DNA of 64,000 bases from Candidatus Methanoperedens sp. (GCA_027460525.1 JAPZAS010000014.1:23597-87596); one strand, 5' to 3'. Positions 54,672 through 63,128 are shown, counted from the stretch's first letter. Numbers and translations are program-made. Notes: generated by a model from the letters alone, not told the origin.

Positions 54672-54797
54672 AACCAGCTTTGTACAAAACCCTGTGGGAA
54701 TAAAGAATTAATGAGTACGGTACAAAAAAGCATAATTGTACTCGGTGTGTCATAATTTATATAGTGTCAGGGCAAATTATATAATTAGATTGCCATC

Positions 54798-55046
54798 ATG
54801 CAAAAAGAAATCTTCAGGCGGATCGTATGCGATCCAGAAATTCTCGGTGGTAAACCTGTCATAAAGGGAACCAGAATATCCGTTGAGTTCCTTCTGGAAC
54901 TGCTTGCAAACAACTGGACTCATGAAGAGATAATGGAAAATTATCCCCAGATTAAAAAAGAAGACATCCTGGCTGCTTTAGAGTATTCGCTCTTGCTATT
55001 GAAAGAAGAACATATCTACATAATTCCCGAAAAGGCAACGGCTTGA
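54798..55046 (+). CDS. DUF433 antitoxin
   Basis: 82 residues: RRIVCDPEILGGKPVIKGTRISVEFLLELLANNWTHEEIMENYP (about residues 6-49) is the canonical DUF433 pattern. TATA-like aatttatatag about 40 bases upstream. The stop overlaps the toxin start (TTGA), normal for DUF433/DUF5615 pairs. Related to the DUF433 gene at 16567. Confidence 0.9.
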   Translation: MQKEIFRRIVCDPEILGGKPVIKGTRISVEFLLELLANNWTHEEIMENYPQIKKEDILAALEYSLLLLKEEHIYIIPEKATA

Positions 55047-55192
55047 AAACCTCACAGATATTTCTGGCTGATGAGAACATCCCGCTGCCCGTAATAAAAC
55101 AACTTCGGAAGGCGGGATGTAAAATAATATCAGTTACGGAGGAGTTCAAGGGGTCAAGCGATAAAAAAGTCCTGCGTGCATTCGTGGTTTAA
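55043..55192 (+). pseudogene. DUF5615 PIN-like toxin, truncated by junction with copy 3 of the desulfurase end
   Basis: From TTG 55043 the frame reads LADENIPLPVIKQLRKAGCK and SVTEEFKGSSDKKVL, the first half of a DUF5615 toxin with its first acidic residue. At 55172 the sequence switches to desulfurase 3'-end sequence and stops after 49 codons. The second half with remaining catalytic residues is absent, so the toxin is dead and the antitoxin is left alone. Confidence 0.85.
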
Positions 55193-55307
55193 CTACCGAA
55201 AGTGCGAGGCTGCGGTGCGGGCGTCGCTTTATTTGTATAACACCGAGGAAGAGGCACGGAAGTTTATTGATGTGCTCGGGAAGACTATTGGGTTGTTTAA
55301 TCCGTGA
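55172..55307 (+). repeat. 3' end of cysteine desulfurase gene, copy 3
   Basis: Starts CTGCGTGCATTCGTGG and runs to TGA 55305-55307, closely matching the last 136 bases of the desulfurase gene. It retains the full codon frame seen in copy 1 in this part, unlike copy 2. Right end of the DUF433/DUF5615 cassette. Confidence 0.94.
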
Positions 55308-55345
55308 GAAGTGAGGATTTACTATTTTAATCTACTAACTTCCAG

Positions 55346-56494
55346 TTATTTAGGTGGTTTCACTCGGCCTTTAGTGAATTCTTTACTCTCATAATATGCT
55401 GGAAGGTCATCTGATTTTATAGCCTTCATTGACTCATCAAATTCTTTAGAACCTGAAACCAATTCATGCACTTTATCAGCACTGCGTAATTGGTTTGGAT
55501 CGTAACTACCGTCTAAATCATGTGTATACACATATTTAAAGGAGGTGAGGTCTTTTCCATTACATACAGGGCAATTACAGTGAAGATCATGTCCATATTT
55601 ACTAATCCATTTGGGCTCTTTGAAGATGCCTAATGTCGAGGAGTCGTATCTTTTCAATTCTAATTCATCCGGTTTGGTAGTTTGGGATTCCATCATAAGA
55701 TAGCCTATCGCCTTTTGTGGAACATCCCTCACCTCTGGGGAAAAGGTGTCTAAACCATAATTTTGCAATTCATGGATATGGGCAACTGATATACTTTTTT
55801 TACTTCTTGGTGTCCTAGGAACTCCGAACACATGATACCATATCTTCTCTTCACGGTTGTTATAAATCTCTAGATACTGATGTGAGTATGTGTCGGGGTT
55901 CGCATAAGCAAATCCAATTACGTTACATATCCCGGTTTTACGCAAGCTTCTTAGAGCATCAAATTCAAGTCTGAAGGTGTTTAATTCAGTTGACAATGGA
56001 AGAATTGGCATTGCTTCCTGTCTTCTCGACCTAGCAGCTTCGCTGAACTGTGTTATAACTTCTTCATATTCATCTATGTTTTTATACTGAAATGGGGGTA
56101 TAGATATTATATCAAGATGCCTGTTTTGAAATACGTTGAACAACATGAGTTGGCTTTGTGTAAGTCTTTCTTTTGTTGGAATCTGGATCGTTGACATAAC
56201 AGGGGAATAACGCATCATGTCGATACATTGATCTGCTATCCTTTTCTTTCTCCTCGCGAAAGAGCCATTACCCGTGAGAAAAGCATCAAACGATGGTTTG
56301 TTAAAGGCTGAAACGTATTCCGAAACCGGATTTTCGATTGTTACGTTATGAGGAAGTGAACTTGCCGCAAAGTAATCCTTGTTCGTTGCTATTCTATTAG
56401 GAGTCTTGAAACTAGATGAACCAAAAGATATATCGACATTTCGCCCTCCAAACCTATTGTCCTTGTTCAGCACCTTGACTTTAATCGATACCAT
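55346..56494 (-). CDS. TGT-like (tRNA-guanine transglycosylase / DpdA-like fold) protein
   Basis: 382 residues. Alternating strands and loops suggest a TIM barrel: STIQIPT, DIISIPPFQY, MPILPLS, NVIGFAYANP, WYHVFGVPRT, then HIHELQNYGLDTFSPE, in the order and style of TGT-family enzymes (compare the HLMGVG...GVDMFD region). The C-terminal HCNCPVCNG looks like the zinc site of that family. DpdA proteins, which insert 7-deazaguanines into DNA, are the closest idea, but no other dpd genes are here. One base downstream of a Panacea-domain gene on the same strand; AT-rich, accessory. Assignment is by eye and moderate. Confidence 0.5.
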   Translation of the reverse strand: MVSIKVKVLNKDNRFGGRNVDISFGSSSFKTPNRIATNKDYFAASSLPHNVTIENPVSEYVSAFNKPSFDAFLTGNGSFARRKKRIADQCIDMMRYSPVMSTIQIPTKERLTQSQLMLFNVFQNRHLDIISIPPFQYKNIDEYEEVITQFSEAARSRRQEAMPILPLSTELNTFRLEFDALRSLRKTGICNVIGFAYANPDTYSHQYLEIYNNREEKIWYHVFGVPRTPRSKKSISVAHIHELQNYGLDTFSPEVRDVPQKAIGYLMMESQTTKPDELELKRYDSSTLGIFKEPKWISKYGHDLHCNCPVCNGKDLTSFKYVYTHDLDGSYDPNQLRSADKVHELVSGSKEFDESMKAIKSDDLPAYYESKEFTKGRVKPPK

Positions 56495-57160
56495 CTATCC
56501 TCGATTCCTGTAAAGCTTCCTGTAAGGGAATAGTTCTGATAGTATTAAAGATTTATTAAGGAATTTTTTATATTCTGGTTTGGCGTAAACATATTTACAG
56601 ATTGCTTTTGTCGTTTTTTGGTCCCAGAACTTCCTAAACTCCGTTAATGCTAGCTGTTGTTTTTTCGAGAGTTTGTTGAAAATCTTCTGTCCTTTCTTCT
56701 TTCCCTTATCGGTGATGTAAAACCGTTCTTTCGACGAAGATTTTCTCCCCTCAGACCTAATATATCCTTGTTGGATAAGGAACTCAATTGCTGCATCTAT
56801 TCGGTCTGAATAAGGACCATACTTATAGCCATAGAATCCAGGGTTCTCTGTTGGAATTTTGAATTTTGGTGCGAACTCATAGAAAATTAGGAATAACATC
56901 TTTTGATAGTGAGTTATGCCCGCTATATACTCATGGCCCGCAAAGAGAAGAAGCAAAACCCAATCTTCTACAAATATGAACAGATTCTCCTTAGAATAGT
57001 CCTGAAGACTCTGCAACTGATGGCCGGGGAATCTAACAGCATGGCATTTTTTACAAATCATGTAGTAGTAGGAAAAACCATCCTCTAGCGTACGCTCGAC
57101 TTTCTCCCATGCGTGGTCGTTATGACTCGATTCATCCATATCTTTACGTGGGTTTGACAT
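56495..57160 (-). CDS. Panacea (SocA-like) domain protein, likely antitoxin
   Basis: 221 residues. The N-terminal part has a CxxC pair (MICKKCHAVRFPGH). Residues about 80-130 (THYQKMLFLIFYEF, FYGYKYGPYSDRIDAAIEFLIQQGYI) match the Panacea antitoxin domain, followed by a winged-helix-like KERFYITDKGKKKGQKIF. Panacea proteins neutralise many unrelated toxins. It overlaps the upstream DUF4258-like gene by 17 bases and is followed directly by the TGT-like gene. Confidence 0.7.
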   Translation of the reverse strand: MSNPRKDMDESSHNDHAWEKVERTLEDGFSYYYMICKKCHAVRFPGHQLQSLQDYSKENLFIFVEDWVLLLLFAGHEYIAGITHYQKMLFLIFYEFAPKFKIPTENPGFYGYKYGPYSDRIDAAIEFLIQQGYIRSEGRKSSSKERFYITDKGKKKGQKIFNKLSKKQQLALTEFRKFWDQKTTKAICKYVYAKPEYKKFLNKSLILSELFPYRKLYRNRG

Positions 57161-57449
57161 GACTTACACACCAACAGATTTCTCTTACATCAAGGCAATA
57201 TTCCTCAAAGAGGATGATGCGAAATATCTTCTTGTTCTTTTTACTGCATATCTCAATATCTGTTCTTCGGAATTTTTTATACTCAGGGCAGTTTACAGGA
57301 TTATTCAGCATATCTATTATCTCGAATGCATCCAATCCGAATTCTTCTAAATGTAATTTTGCAGAATAAGAAAATTGAACGTATCTATCATTCCATCGGA
57401 AATAGTTAGGATTATAGATACTGAAACCGTTCAATAATTTTACCACCAT
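57144..57449 (-). CDS. DUF4258-like putative toxin
   Basis: 101 residues from the ATG at 57449; a longer frame to 57566 begins with non-conserved hydrophobic sequence. YVQFSYSAKLHLEEFGLDAFEIIDMLNNP followed by strand-rich RRTDIEICSKKNKKIFRIILFEEY resembles DUF4258/RelE-like small toxins. The overlapping Panacea gene downstream fits the toxin-first or antitoxin-second layout of Panacea pairs. Reverse-strand TATA-like sequence near 57470-57480. Confidence 0.55.
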   Translation of the reverse strand: MVVKLLNGFSIYNPNYFRWNDRYVQFSYSAKLHLEEFGLDAFEIIDMLNNPVNCPEYKKFRRTDIEICSKKNKKIFRIILFEEYCLDVREICWCVSHVKPT

Positions 57450-57946
57450 GAGATTGGGACTATAAGTGAAATATATAGTTACTAATGATATATAAATAGT
57501 ACGTAAATATATCAATGAAGTTCTGTTTATACCATGTAGAAAACAAAGAAACTGTATGCTTGTCATAGCGGAGTTCCATCTTTTTTGCGTTCATATAATC
57601 TGCATATTGTCAATAGAGATTAAAACGATTCGGTAAGCAAAGTGAAAGTATTAAAAATGCTGCGGAAGTACTACATACAGCATTAAGCGCAGAATGTAAA
57701 CCGTCCCGAAAGCAGAAAGATATATCCAGCGCACTCGGAGCCTGACCCGCCTCTTAATGAGCTATAAAAAAGCAAATTGGGAACCCTTCCTTACTTCGTC
57801 CCATCTGCCTCAAGGCAGCCTCATTCTTTTCAGGAAGGACTTACTCGCCATTCTACGATTAGCTATTACTTAATTTATAGTTTACTGAGAAATGAACTGC
57901 AACCATAAGCTTAATACAAATAAAACGCTTTTGAGATGCGATAACT
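57450..57946. other. Intergenic region without a recognisable gene
   Basis: About 500 bases. The left part holds the promoter of the leftward DUF4258-like gene. A middle stretch (57690-57840) is less AT-rich and contains gggaaccc / tcgtccc-like short complements but no convincing fold. The right end has taatacaaataaaac near 57913, a plausible TATA for the LeuA-family gene, which would put its transcript start near the ATG at 57947. Confidence 0.5.
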
Positions 57947-59477
57947 ATGACACACATGAGGGATCGTCTTTTACACCACTGAATCGCTTCGGAACAAAAA
58001 AATAAGCATTTTTGATACCACACTCCGCGACGGGGAACAGACTCCCGGCGTATCGCTCACCCGCGAAGAAAAACTCCTCATCGCACAGCAGCTCGATAAA
58101 CTTGGCGTCGATATAATCGAAGCCGGTTTTCCGATGTCCTCCGAAGGAGAAAAAAGCTCGGTAAAGAATATAGCAGATGCCGGGCTGGGGTTACAGGTAT
58201 GCGGTCTTGCGAGGGTGATAAGATCCGATATAGATTCTTGCCTTGACTGCGGTGTGGGCATGGTACATACTTTCGTCTCCACCTCTGATGTGCAGCGCAT
58301 ATCAACCATCAAAAAAAGCAGGGATGAGGTCTATCAGATGGCTATCGATGCAGTCGAGTACATAAAAGACCACGGCGCGAAATGCATGTTCTCTGCCATG
58401 GACGCCACGAGGACGGATATGGATTATCTCATCAAGATCTATAAAGGCGTTGAAGCTGCAGGCTGCGATATTATAAACGTGCCCGACACCGTGGGCGTCA
58501 TCGTGCCCTCAGCCATGTATAAATTGATAGGCGAGATTGCATCGAACGTCAAAATACCCATTGATGTGCACTGCCACAATGATTTCGGGCTGGCGGTGGC
58601 TAACAGCCTTTCTGCAGCAGAAGCCGGGGCTTCGCAGGTTCAGGTAACCATAAACGGTCTGGGCGAGAGAGCGGGAAATGCCGACCTTGCAGAAACGGTT
58701 ATGGCGCTGCATTCATTGTACGGTGCAAAAACCAATATAAATACGCAGTACATAGTTGAGACTTCCCATCTTGTGGAAAGGTTGACCGAGGTACGCATGC
58801 CCCCGACAATGCCCATCGTTGGCGACAATGCGTTTGCACACGAATCCGGCATACATACACACGGCGTGCTTGTGAGAACAGATACCTACGAACCCGGGGT
58901 CATGACCCCTGAGATGGTGGGTCACAGAAGACGCATCGTACTGGGAAAGCATGCGGGCAAGCATGCTGTGAAGCAGTCCCTTGAGAGCGCGGGCCTCCGG
59001 CCCACGGACGCGCAGTTGAACGAGATACTCAAGCGCATAAAAGACATAGGCGATAAGGGAAAGCGTGTTACAGATGCAGACCTCTATGCCATTGCAGAAT
59101 CCATAATAGGCGCCATCTCAAAAGGCGAGCAGGCTATCGTGCTGAAGGAAGTGTCTGTGATGACAGGGAATATCATAACCCCAACGGCGACAGTAAAGGC
59201 GCTTGTGAACGGAAAGGAGCGCCTCGGTGCAAGCGTTGGCGTTGGACCAGTTGATGCCGCGCTCAAGACAGTGACCAGCATTCTTGGCGACTATAAAGTA
59301 AAACTGCGCGATTTCAGGATCGAGGCAATCTCGGGCGGTTCGGATGCACTTGCAGAGGTAATAATCGGAGTCGAGGACGAGAAAGGAAGAGTAGTTTCTG
59401 CGCGCGCCACGAACGAGGATATTGTGATGGCGTCCGTGGAAGCACTTGTTGCTGCAATTAATCAGCTTTTAAAATAA
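57947..59477 (+). CDS. LeuA-family synthase (2-isopropylmalate / citramalate synthase), start region disturbed
   Basis: Condenses acetyl-CoA with a 2-oxoacid for branched-chain amino acids (or related C-chain extension). FDTTLRDGEQTPGVSLT, EAGFPMSSEGE, VHCHNDFGLAVANSL, NGLGERAGNADL and a C-terminal LeuA dimer domain (residues about 385-495). The frame with these motifs has no ATG/GTG/TTG after its upstream stop at 57957. A leaderless ATG at 57947 lies in another frame; removing one T from the TTTT run at 57969-57972 would join them (MTHMRDRLYTT...), so a frameshift or assembly error is likely. Whether leucine or isoleucine branch cannot be decided. Confidence 0.88.
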
Positions 59478-60425
59478 ATTCGCGCCTTGCATAAGAGATT
59501 TCTTTACATTCTCCAGGCAGGCGTCAAGCACGTTTTCCGCTTCGCCGTACACATCCATTCCAGCTGCGCCTTCATGTCCTCCGCCTGTGCCTTTGAACTG
59601 TACGCTTATATTCTCCATTAATTTTGCAAGATTCACGCCTGCATTCTGGGCTTCCCTCCTTGCACGTGCGCTCACCTTGACCACACCATCCTTCTTGGAT
59701 GCCACAATAGCCACATCCGCCCCGATGGAGATCAAACTGGATGCTGCCGCGCCGCCAAAGGAGCTGACCTGCGAGGTAACAATTATCCAGTCCTCTACCC
59801 TCTCAATCCTGGTGCGCTGGGCTGCTTTTAAAAAAGCAATGCGCATGGAAACATCCTGAGGTATGGAGGATAGGAGGTCGATCACCTCACCGTACTCTAT
59901 GCCGCATAAATCTATCAATTCAGCCACAGCCTTGAAGGAATCCGATGAAGCATGCCTGAAGTTGCCTGTGTCTGTGATGATGCCCGACATCAGGGCAAAG
60001 GCAGTCCGCCTCATTATAGGAGCCCCCATTGTTTTTAGGACATCAAGAGTAATCTCGGCGGTTGAACTCTTATTCCTGTGAAGGTAAAAGGCTGCATTTT
60101 CGTTCAGCGACGAGGTTGCATGGTGGTCGATGACAGCGTAATTTTTTAGCCCAAATCCATTTAACTGGACGGGTGTAGAGGTATCCACCACCACCACAAA
60201 GTCATAATCATCTGCCGGATTTGTGACGAATTCGATATTTAACTGCCTGGCAATCTGTGCCGCTACCCTGTCGCATCCCTCGATGACCCCAACAGTACCT
60301 CCAATTGCTTCTTTCAGGGCAAACGCGCTTCCCAGTGCATCAGCGTCTGCATTTCTGTGGCACAGGTAGAGGATATTGTTGTAATCCAGCAGTTGATTAT
60401 AGAACCCTGACTCGTCTATCTCCAT
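59469..60425 (-). CDS. DHH-family phosphoesterase (RecJ/NrnA-like)
   Basis: 318 residues. DHH domain: HRNADADALGSAFAL (motif I), VVVDTSTP, IDHHAT (motif III), TDTGNFRHASS; DHHA1 domain with GTGGGHEGAAG near 280. Such archaeal proteins degrade short RNA or single-strand nucleic acid or act on linear dinucleotides. Ends overlap the end of the convergent leuA-like gene by nine bases. Downstream of prefoldin beta in a leftward cluster with pcc1. Confidence 0.9.
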   Translation of the reverse strand: MEIDESGFYNQLLDYNNILYLCHRNADADALGSAFALKEAIGGTVGVIEGCDRVAAQIARQLNIEFVTNPADDYDFVVVVDTSTPVQLNGFGLKNYAVIDHHATSSLNENAAFYLHRNKSSTAEITLDVLKTMGAPIMRRTAFALMSGIITDTGNFRHASSDSFKAVAELIDLCGIEYGEVIDLLSSIPQDVSMRIAFLKAAQRTRIERVEDWIIVTSQVSSFGGAAASSLISIGADVAIVASKKDGVVKVSARARREAQNAGVNLAKLMENISVQFKGTGGGHEGAAGMDVYGEAENVLDACLENVKKSLMQGANLF

Positions 60426-60428
60426 GAT

Positions 60429-60785
60429 TTATTGGGCTGCTGGAGTCCCGATTGCCTGTTTGAGCTGCTCCTGTAACTGCTGGAATCGCTTCTGGATGCG
60501 CTCTTCCTGACGTGCAAGCGTCTGCGCCCGCAGACTCAGTGTATCCTTTTTTTCAATGAGAGCTTCTTTTGTCTTATCGCGCTCTGTTTTTATCAGTAAA
60601 TCTCCTATGGCTCTGTAAACCACGGCATCAGCATCAAGTTTTTCAAGTTCCGAAAGTGCCAGTTCTGTTTCTTTTAAATTGATATCAACCTGGTTTTTCT
60701 GAACTGCAAGCGCCTGCGCCTGCTGCTGTATCTGCTGCAACTGCGCAAGCTGGTTTTGAATCTGCGGGGGTAATTCTGAACTCAT
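60429..60785 (-). CDS. pfdB: Prefoldin beta subunit
   Basis: 118 residues, two long coiled-coil helices around a short beta hairpin (DADAVVYRAIGDLLIK, about residues 52-67), typical of prefoldin beta. Hexameric chaperone that hands unfolded proteins to the thermosome. The pcc1-pfdB-DHH arrangement is common in Euryarchaeota. Confidence 0.94.
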   Translation of the reverse strand: MSSELPPQIQNQLAQLQQIQQQAQALAVQKNQVDINLKETELALSELEKLDADAVVYRAIGDLLIKTERDKTKEALIEKKDTLSLRAQTLARQEERIQKRFQQLQEQLKQAIGTPAAQ

Positions 60786-60823
60786 TTAATTCACCTGTAA
60801 GTCTGGTGTAGTATTGTGCGTCA

Positions 60824-61069
60824 TTAATTTATAACTTGTGTTATAGAGCACATCTCAGTTGTGATTTTCACAAGGCGAAGCCATCCGTTCAGCGCAGCCC
60901 TCATCGATACAAAGTCGCCTGCCTCCACTTTCAGGATAAGTACATTATTCTGCGATTCAAGGGTTGTTTTTGTGCGCTGGTACTCTTCCTCAAGTTCAGG
61001 AAGCAGCGACTCGTAGATTATTCCGGCATCGGTGCCAAGATCGAATTCGAATTCTGCAAGAACGAGCAT
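60824..61069 (-). CDS. pcc1: KEOPS complex subunit Pcc1
   Basis: 81 residues. Pcc1 fold: FEFDLGTDAGIIYESLLPELEEEYQRTKTTLE and a second strand/helix with DFVSMRAALNGWLRLVKI. Dimerisation subunit of the KEOPS complex that makes threonylcarbamoyl-adenosine on tRNA. Leads the leftward cluster with pfdB. Confidence 0.9.
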   Translation of the reverse strand: MLVLAEFEFDLGTDAGIIYESLLPELEEEYQRTKTTLESQNNVLILKVEAGDFVSMRAALNGWLRLVKITTEMCSITQVIN

Positions 61070-61130
61070 GGATACAGATAAGCGCTATGCTTATATCTAC
61101 GTTTGCAGTTAAAAGAACTGATCAAATCCA

Positions 61131-62165
61131 ATGGATTCATGGATTACAACTGAAATTTTAATCATATCCGTGCTGATTGTATTTTCTGCTTTTTTTTCTC
61201 TCTCTGAAACGGCACTTCTTTCGGTTAATAAAATACGGATAAGGCATCTTGCAGAAACCGGGGATAAAAGAGCAAAGCTCCTGATCAAATTACTTGAAAA
61301 CCCTGAACAGTTCCTTGCTGCAATCCTGATAGGCAACAATATCGTCAATATCAGCGCCTCAGTACTGGCTACCGACGCAGCGCTGCGGTTTTTTGGAAGC
61401 GGCGGGATTGCGATAGCCACAGGTGTGATGACCTTTTTTATCCTTGTTTTCGGGGAGGTTTTTCCAAAAACGCTTGCTTCGAGGAACTCTGAATATACGG
61501 CGATGCATGTTGCAAAACCCATACTGACTGTGATCAAGATCCTGAAACCAGTTGTCTTTTTTATTACAACGATTGTAAATTTCCTGATTGCGCTTTTCGG
61601 AGGTAAAGAGAGGGTAAGACACCCTTTCGTTACAGAGGAGGTGATTAAGATGATGTTGAAGGTGGGGGAAAAGGAGGGGACGATTGAAAAACACGAGCGA
61701 GAGCTGATACACAGGGTCTTTGAATTTACCAATGGGAAAGCGCACGGAGTTATGACCCCGAGAGAAAAAATTGTATGCATAGAAGAATCGGAAACGCTTG
61801 ATGCCGCGCTTGAATTGATAAATAAGTCGGGTCATTCAAGGTTACCCGTGTATAGAGGGGATTTCGATAATATAGTGGGAATGATTTATGCGAAGGATTT
61901 CCTGAAGTTCAGGGATTATGACCTCAACCGGATAAAAGTGTTCCAGGTTCTGCGTCCGCTCCTGGTGGTGAAAGCTGGAGAAGAAATCTCATCAATCCTG
62001 AAAGACCTCCAGCAAAAGAAAATGAATATTTCAGTAGTGGTGGATAATGATATGAGGGTTATAGGTTTGGTTTCGATAGAGGATATTCTTGAGGAGCTGG
62101 TGGGGGAGATATTTGATGAGTATGATGTGGAAACTAAACCAGAAGTGGCTGGAAAGCCCGTGTGA
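61131..62165 (+). CDS. CorC/HlyC family membrane protein (CNNM DUF21 + CBS pair)
   Basis: 344 residues. N-terminal DUF21 domain with about four membrane segments (ILIISVLIVFSAFFSLSETALLS, AILIGNNIVNISAS, TGVMTFFILVFGEVFPKTLA, VFFITTIVNFLIALF), then two CBS domains (MTPREKIVCIEE...SRLPVYRGDFDNIVGMIYAKD and MNISVVVDNDMRVIGLVSIEDILEELVGEI). Related proteins transport Mg or Co ions. No C-terminal CorC_HlyC domain, so the short form. Divergent from pcc1. Confidence 0.92.
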   Translation: MDSWITTEILIISVLIVFSAFFSLSETALLSVNKIRIRHLAETGDKRAKLLIKLLENPEQFLAAILIGNNIVNISASVLATDAALRFFGSGGIAIATGVMTFFILVFGEVFPKTLASRNSEYTAMHVAKPILTVIKILKPVVFFITTIVNFLIALFGGKERVRHPFVTEEVIKMMLKVGEKEGTIEKHERELIHRVFEFTNGKAHGVMTPREKIVCIEESETLDAALELINKSGHSRLPVYRGDFDNIVGMIYAKDFLKFRDYDLNRIKVFQVLRPLLVVKAGEEISSILKDLQQKKMNISVVVDNDMRVIGLVSIEDILEELVGEIFDEYDVETKPEVAGKPV

Positions 62166-62177
62166 TACACGGATACA

Positions 62178-62348
62178 CCTATCATCGCTGGCGATCAAAT
62201 ATTCTACAAATACATGAGACCACATGAGGCACTAAAGGGAAAAACCCATGCGGAAGCTTGCGGGACAGAGGTAGAAGGTGAGAATAAGTCGATAACACTA
62301 ATCCAGAATGCAAGCCAGTCAGAGCATCAGAAAAACAATGGTGCCTGA
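62178..62348 (+). pseudogene. C-terminal remnant of a DDE transposase
   Basis: Frame CCT ATC ATC ... to TGA 62346-62348 reads FYKYMRPHEALKGKTHAEACG, the YNxxRPHEALxGKTPAEAxG end motif of integrase-core transposases. No start, upstream catalytic Asp residues or inverted repeat remain. It begins 13 bases after the corC-like stop, so the element probably inserted there and was largely deleted. Confidence 0.8.
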
Positions 62349-62502
62349 TAATTTCATTTTTAAAAACTCTGTTTCGGCTAAAGTATTGTATACAACAATC
62401 GCTTTTTGTTGAGCACAAAATATAAATCTTGAAAAAGTAGATTCAGCAATTAATCTAACTTTCATAACAGTAAATTTGAGGTAGATTTGTTTTATACAGG
62501 TA

Positions 62503-62570
62503 CATCGTACGGAAAGTTTCACGTACGGTTCTTAAAAGAGAGAGCGAAAAATCGCTCTTTCTTATTCGGC
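62503..62570 (+). mobile_element. Fragment resembling a group II intron end region
   Basis: CGTAC (62506-62510) pairs with GTACG (62523-62527), followed by CACGTACGGTTCTTA and a ten-pair hairpin at 62538-62561 with AAAA loop. CACGTACGGTTCT-type sequence after a short hairpin is characteristic of the region downstream of the ORF in archaeal and bacterial group II introns, which end near a CTTACCCGAC-like sequence; here cttattcggc. No reverse transcriptase gene is present. By-eye resemblance only. Confidence 0.45.
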
Positions 62571-62576
62571 ACCGGA

Positions 62577-62750
62577 CTATATTGTAATATTTTTTACTTT
62601 TTTGACATCTTTGTATGTCGGGTTCTTTAAAAGTACGTCTATTCCACTACTCGGTACCATTTTCACGAATTGAGCTTGCGTATCTGCTGTAAGTTTCTGC
62701 ACATCATACAGAACGCTGTCGACTACGATATGTGATACTTTTGACGGCAT
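62577..62750 (-). CDS. Small protein with strong ribosome site
   Basis: 57 residues from the ATG at 62750, beginning MPSKVSHIVVDSVLYD and ending in a basic VKKVKNITI. The reverse strand has aggaggaaagaat directly before the ATG, one of the best ribosome sites in the window. No family recognised. Contains no cysteine; likely soluble. Confidence 0.6.
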   Translation of the reverse strand: MPSKVSHIVVDSVLYDVQKLTADTQAQFVKMVPSSGIDVLLKNPTYKDVKKVKNITI

Positions 62751-62920
62751 ATTCTTTCCTCCTGTTACAATTAGGGTTTAACCTATTATGGCAGTGACCT
62801 TTGTCATTAATGAAGACCCCACCATGAAGTTTAAATAATGATGATGATGCAAGATAAATTTAACGGTATACAGCAGTAATAAATTCAGGTAGTTATCAAT
62901 TCACTAACCGCATTTCAGGA

Positions 62921-62977
62921 AATCCAGCAAACGAATTTTGACAGGGCATCACAGCAAACACCAACTTGACAGAACCT
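62921..62977 (+). repeat. Dispersed repeat, copy 2 (TTGACAG pair)
   Basis: AATCCAGCAA (62921-62930), ACGAATTTTGACAG (62931-62944), 19-base spacer, ACTTGACAGAACCT (62964-62977). Same blocks and same spacer length as 4975-5040, though seven to nine bases shorter in the first gap. Lies 13 bases before the TATA box of small RNA candidate B. Confidence 0.7.
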
Positions 62978-62990
62978 AATCCACGTAAAC

Positions 62991-63019
62991 TATAAATACC
63001 CAATTCGCCATTATACGAA
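62991..63019 (+). promoter_or_regulatory. TATA box and TTCG-N8-CGAA box of small RNA candidate B
   Basis: TATA sequence TATAAATAC at 62991-62999 preceded by GTAAAC, then TTCGCCATTATACGAA at 63004-63019 before the expected transcript start near 63020-63024. Same order and spacing as copy A at 40481-40510. Here only the right half-site (TACGAA) keeps the inner TA pair. Confidence 0.65.
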
Positions 63020-63023
63020 CTAA

Positions 63024-63076
63024 TGGCAGGCAGTAATAAACTTTTTTACACCACCATAATCCCAAACTGCCTGCTA
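63024..63076 (+). ncRNA. Small structured RNA candidate, copy B
   Basis: TGGCAGGCAG (63024-63033) pairs with CTGCCTGCTA (63067-63076), ten pairs with one G-T. The 33-base loop keeps the T-run and CCACCATAATCCC of copy A. Two stem pairs differ from copy A by compensatory double changes. It could be free or form the leader of the membrane-protein gene starting at 63129, 52 bases on. Confidence 0.62.
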
Positions 63077-63128
63077 TTTCCTCTATTGGACAGAAACCTA
63101 TTTAATTCTTAAAATTAGCATCTGAGGC

